Below are positions 4,486 through 6,784 of a stretch of DNA of 6,784 bases, in pieces; position 1 is the stretch's first letter, and the number at the start of each line of letters is the position of its first letter. The stretch covers positions 1-6,784 of the forward strand of contig DXDC01000346.1 in NCBI GenBank assembly GCA_019115685.1, written 5' to 3'. Both the position numbers and the translations under genes were made by a program. Below the pieces are notes generated by a model. The model saw nothing but the letters and a program-made list of their open reading frames with translations. It made no database searches and was not told where the DNA came from. The stretch comes from Candidatus Agrococcus pullicola (lineage in GTDB: Bacteria > Actinomycetota > Actinomycetes > Actinomycetales > Microbacteriaceae).

Positions 4486-6150
4486 TCACCCGCTGCTGCG
4501 CGCATCCGGATTCGCGTCGGAACCTTCCGGGCACCCCGACCCGGCTACCGCGCACAGCTCCAGGTCACCCACACCGGGATCCGCTGAGCGGCGCTGCTCC
4601 TGGCTCTCCGGCTCGTTGTCGACACGAGCCTTACGCAATCCCCAGAACGCCAGTGCCGCGAGCACCGCGAGCCCCGCGATCGCGATCAGGTAGGTGTCGC
4701 GGGTAGCCGAGGTGAAGGCGTCCTCTGCGGCGTCGGTGAGCTGAACTGCAAGAGCGGTAGGCAACTCCCTGGCCGCTGCGAGAGCCCCTCCGATGTTCTG
4801 CGCGCTCTGCTGCGCGAGTTCAGCATCCAGACCGCTCGGCAGCGTATTTCGCAGCGCACTCGAATAGCCGAGGTAGGCGACCGTTCCGCCCGCGGCGAGA
4901 CCGGCGGTGTTGCCCAGACTTCCGCTGACCTCCTGCATCGCCTGGGCCGACCCGGTCTGCTCGACGGGCGAGTTGGCCAGCATCACGTTGGTGCCGAGTG
5001 CGAAGACCGGTGCGATTCCGGTCGCCATCACCGTTGCGGCGACGATGAGCGTGGCAGTAGCTGCCTGGGGCCCGCGAGCGAGCGTCAGAAACATCCCGGC
5101 CGCTCCGGCTAGACCGACGAGCGTCCCGATTCCGATCGCGAACCCGGGGCGGACCCATCGCAACAACAGCGGGGACATTGCCGTTGCGAGAACGGAGCCT
5201 ACCGCGGGAACCACCAGGAGCGTCCCCGCAACGACCGGCGAGTGACCTATCACCACCTGCAGGTGTTGCGCGAACTGGAGGTCGGCCCCCACCGTCGCAG
5301 TGATCACGAGCCAGATGGAGAGCAGTGCGATCGTGAACGGGGCGGCACGAAACAGACGCAGGTCCAGCAGCGGATCCGGCAGAGCGCGTTGCCGGCGCAC
5401 GAACGCCACGATCAGGCCGAGCCCGAGAGCGAGGACCAGCGCGTGCATCGCGTTCCAGCCACCAGCAGCCAGTTCCTGACCTCCGAACACCACCGCGGCG
5501 ATACCCGCGGCCGAGAGCAACACGCTAACGATGTCGATGCCGCCCCTACCCGTTCCTTTGATCTGGGGCAGCAAGCGTCCGGCCAACAGGGCAACGACGA
5601 TGGCTACTGGGACGTTGATCAGGAAGATCGAACCCCACCAGAAGTGCTCCAGCAGGACGCCCCCCAGCGGCGGGCCGAGGGCCATACCTCCCGAGAAAGC
5701 CGCCATGAACAGGGCGAGCGCCACCGAGAACTGTCTGGCGACGGGAAACATCCGGCGCAACAGGGCAAGGCCGGCCGGCGCAATGGTGACTGCCGATGCG
5801 CCGAGCAGCATCCTTGCAGCGATCAGAATCTCGACCGAGGGTGCGAACGCGGCGAGCATCGATGCCGCACCGTAGGCGATGATCCCGAGAACCAGTAACA
5901 ACCGCGGCCCGAACCGGTCCACGAGTCTGCCCGCGGTCAGCACGAGGCTCGCCCCGGCGATGTCCCCGATATGGAGCACCCAGAGCTGCTGAGTTCCTGA
6001 CGGCAGCAGTTCCGCCGCGATCACGGGGATAGCCAGGAAGAGCACGGTCATATCGAGCGCGGACATGAAGACCGGCACCATCAGCAGGCCTAGACCCACC
6101 CACGCTCGGATATCCGCTCTAGTGGAGCTCCCGGCTCGCTGCTTCGTCAT
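4486..6150 (-). CDS. DHA2-family MFS drug/biocide exporter (QacA/SmvA/LfrA-like)
   Basis: This 554-residue protein has the length and pattern of a 14-helix proton-driven multidrug exporter of the inner membrane. Helix 1 carries ALDMTVLFLAIPVI (31-44), with Asp33 matching the acidic helix-1 residue of QacA. It is followed by PSGTQQLW (50-57), closely matching QacA/SmvA. Motif A is GRLVDRFG (74-81). The antiporter motif C region is SGGMALGPPLGGVLLEHFWWG (153-173), then INVP. A large helix 9-10 region, LQVVIGHSPVVAGTLLVVP (297-315), is also typical. At the position of QacA Asp61 there is His60. The last helix ends about residue 505, leaving a hydrophilic tail of nearly 50 residues containing Cys533 and Cys540. 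ATG at 6150 has GGGGGA just upstream. It is divergent from a TetR-type gene and precedes a cupin, an arrangement typical of repressor-controlled efflux such as LfrR/LfrA. Likely substrates are cationic dyes, quaternary ammonium compounds or drugs (family inference). Confidence 0.93.
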   Translation of the reverse strand: MTKQRAGSSTRADIRAWVGLGLLMVPVFMSALDMTVLFLAIPVIAAELLPSGTQQLWVLHIGDIAGASLVLTAGRLVDRFGPRLLLVLGIIAYGAASMLAAFAPSVEILIAARMLLGASAVTIAPAGLALLRRMFPVARQFSVALALFMAAFSGGMALGPPLGGVLLEHFWWGSIFLINVPVAIVVALLAGRLLPQIKGTGRGGIDIVSVLLSAAGIAAVVFGGQELAAGGWNAMHALVLALGLGLIVAFVRRQRALPDPLLDLRLFRAAPFTIALLSIWLVITATVGADLQFAQHLQVVIGHSPVVAGTLLVVPAVGSVLATAMSPLLLRWVRPGFAIGIGTLVGLAGAAGMFLTLARGPQAATATLIVAATVMATGIAPVFALGTNVMLANSPVEQTGSAQAMQEVSGSLGNTAGLAAGGTVAYLGYSSALRNTLPSGLDAELAQQSAQNIGGALAAARELPTALAVQLTDAAEDAFTSATRDTYLIAIAGLAVLAALAFWGLRKARVDNEPESQEQRRSADPGVGDLELCAVAGSGCPEGSDANPDARSSG

Positions 6151-6208
6151 ACTTCCCCCATTTATGCTACGCTACGTTTCGTATTTATTTTACAGGAAGA
6201 GCGAGATC
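6151..6208. promoter_or_regulatory. Divergent promoter region between pump and TetR gene
   Basis: These 58 bases separate the two start codons and are clearly more AT-rich than the flanks, especially 6181-6192. They must carry both promoters. On the minus strand GCATAAAT (complement of 6160-6167) is a possible -10 for the pump; on the plus strand the run around 6181-6191 could serve the regulator. Neither has a good -35, so exact boxes are not assigned. AGGAAGA (6194-6200) is the regulator ribosome binding site. Confidence 0.6.
6168..6183. promoter_or_regulatory. Candidate TetR operator
   Basis: TACGCTACGTTTCGTA is an imperfect palindrome: TACGCTAC compared with the reverse complement of the right half, TACGAAAC, agrees at six of eight positions. 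It lies centrally in the divergent promoter region, where a bound TetR dimer could block both directions. The size and position fit TetR-family operators; binding is inferred. Confidence 0.5.
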
Positions 6209-6784
6209 GTGACTAGCAACAGAGGGCGACCCCGAGATGCACAGATCGACACCGCCGTGCTCGAGGCGACAGCGGAAGCGCTCGACGCCGACGGCTACAG
6301 CGGTGTCATCATCGAAGAGGTGGCGCGACGCGCCGGCGTCAGCAAGACCGCCGTCTATCGTCGCTGGCCGAACCGGCGCCATCTGGCACTCGCGGCCCTG
6401 GCCGATCGACTCGGTCGGATCGAGGTTCCGAATACCGGCTGCACGCTCTGCGATCTGCACGAGTGCCTGGTTCTGATCACGAGCGCTTTCCGTCGACTCG
6501 GCACCGGAACGCTCGCGCAGCTCATCGCCGAAGGCGCCGATGACCCTGGGCTGCGCGAACAACTGACGGAGATCGTGCTGGAGCCGCCTCGACGCGCTGT
6601 GCACCGCAGCCTGTTCGAAGCGCGCAGCCGTGGCGACCTCAGGGACGACGTGGATCTACCGCTCACCGTCGATGCGCTGAGCTCCCTCGTCTTCTATCGA
6701 TTGCTGCTCGGCGACGAGCCGATGAATCCGCATCAGATCGAAGCGGTTGTGGTCTCCCTCCTCGGGGGGATCGCCTCCAACGCC
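6209..6784 (+). CDS. TetR/AcrR family transcriptional regulator, 3' end outside window
   Basis: The frame opens with GTG at 6209, preceded at eight bases by AGGAAGA, and stays open for 192 codons to the right edge. The N-terminal domain has the TetR helix-turn-helix, IIEEVARRAGVSKTAVYRRWPNR at about 34-56, after a basic RGRPR arm. The ligand-binding part, from about residue 70, has features of the TetR_C_11 type: IEVPNTG, a long helix pair, RGDLRDDVD (141-149), and LVFYRLLLGDEP (160-171). It is nearly complete, as such proteins are usually about 190-210 residues. Cys78, Cys81 and Cys86 form a CxxCx4C cluster at the start of the ligand domain, where relatives usually have no cysteines as far as I recall. 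It most likely represses itself and the divergent pump-cupin operon until an inducer binds. Repressor rather than activator is a family inference. Confidence 0.93.
   Translation, partial: MTSNRGRPRDAQIDTAVLEATAEALDADGYSGVIIEEVARRAGVSKTAVYRRWPNRRHLALAALADRLGRIEVPNTGCTLCDLHECLVLITSAFRRLGTGTLAQLIAEGADDPGLREQLTEIVLEPPRRAVHRSLFEARSRGDLRDDVDLPLTVDALSSLVFYRLLLGDEPMNPHQIEAVVVSLLGGIASNA

Noticed and set aside
4043..4693. 216-residue plus-strand frame over the cupin region
   Set aside because: Antisense to the cupin and pump 3' end; low-complexity Ser/Arg/Pro sequence with no credible ribosome binding site or motif.
5242..5898. 218-residue open frame on the plus strand inside the DHA2 pump
   Set aside because: Antisense shadow of a clear transporter; composition rich in Gln, Arg, Glu and His with no signal or domain.
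1..6784. tRNA, CRISPR array or transposase
   Set aside because: Looked for regularly spaced repeats, cloverleaf-type stretches and transposase motifs by eye; none seen.

Overview
The window is high-GC DNA with strong G/C bias at third codon positions, GTG and TTG starts, purine-rich ribosome binding sites and twin-arginine-poor, lipobox-type secreted proteins. This fits an actinobacterium, probably Microbacteriaceae or a nearby family of Micrococcales (inference from style and protein families only). It looks like ordinary chromosomal accessory content built around small-molecule efflux. No rRNA, tRNA, CRISPR array or recognisable transposase is visible.

Layout. Positions 1-424 hold the decayed 3' end of what was probably an ArsR/SmtB-type regulator fused to a rhodanese domain. 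The rhodanese part keeps its active-site loop but lacks an obvious start and is frameshifted near its end. A strong inverted repeat (35-51/89-105) lies within the damaged 5' part. The intact 12-TM MFS exporter at 411-1685 overlaps its end by a few bases. Next come two tandem paralogous lipoprotein genes (1768-2493 and 2611-3330) of unknown function, with a lipobox Cys at residue 27 and two further Cys exactly 100 residues apart in both. A GNAT acetyltransferase (3384-3953) closes the rightward block. A 155-bp convergent gap separates it from a leftward operon.

The leftward operon (6150 to 4109) encodes a QacA/SmvA/LfrA-like 14-TM DHA2 drug/biocide exporter followed after 29 bp by a small EutQ-like cupin. 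It is divergent from a TetR-family regulator (6209 onward, running off the right edge). The 58-bp divergent gap contains an imperfect palindrome that is a good candidate operator. The simplest reading is a self-contained, TetR-controlled efflux module: the regulator senses a ligand, releases the shared promoter region, and the pump plus cupin are expressed.

The most notable observations are the broken ArsR-rhodanese remnant next to an intact exporter, the two-member lipoprotein family, the three-cysteine cluster in the TetR sensor domain, a His in place of the second-helix Asp of QacA-like pumps, and a cupin lacking most canonical metal ligands. I saw no convincing evidence for a wholly new multi-gene system. 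The lipoprotein pair is the least explained part.
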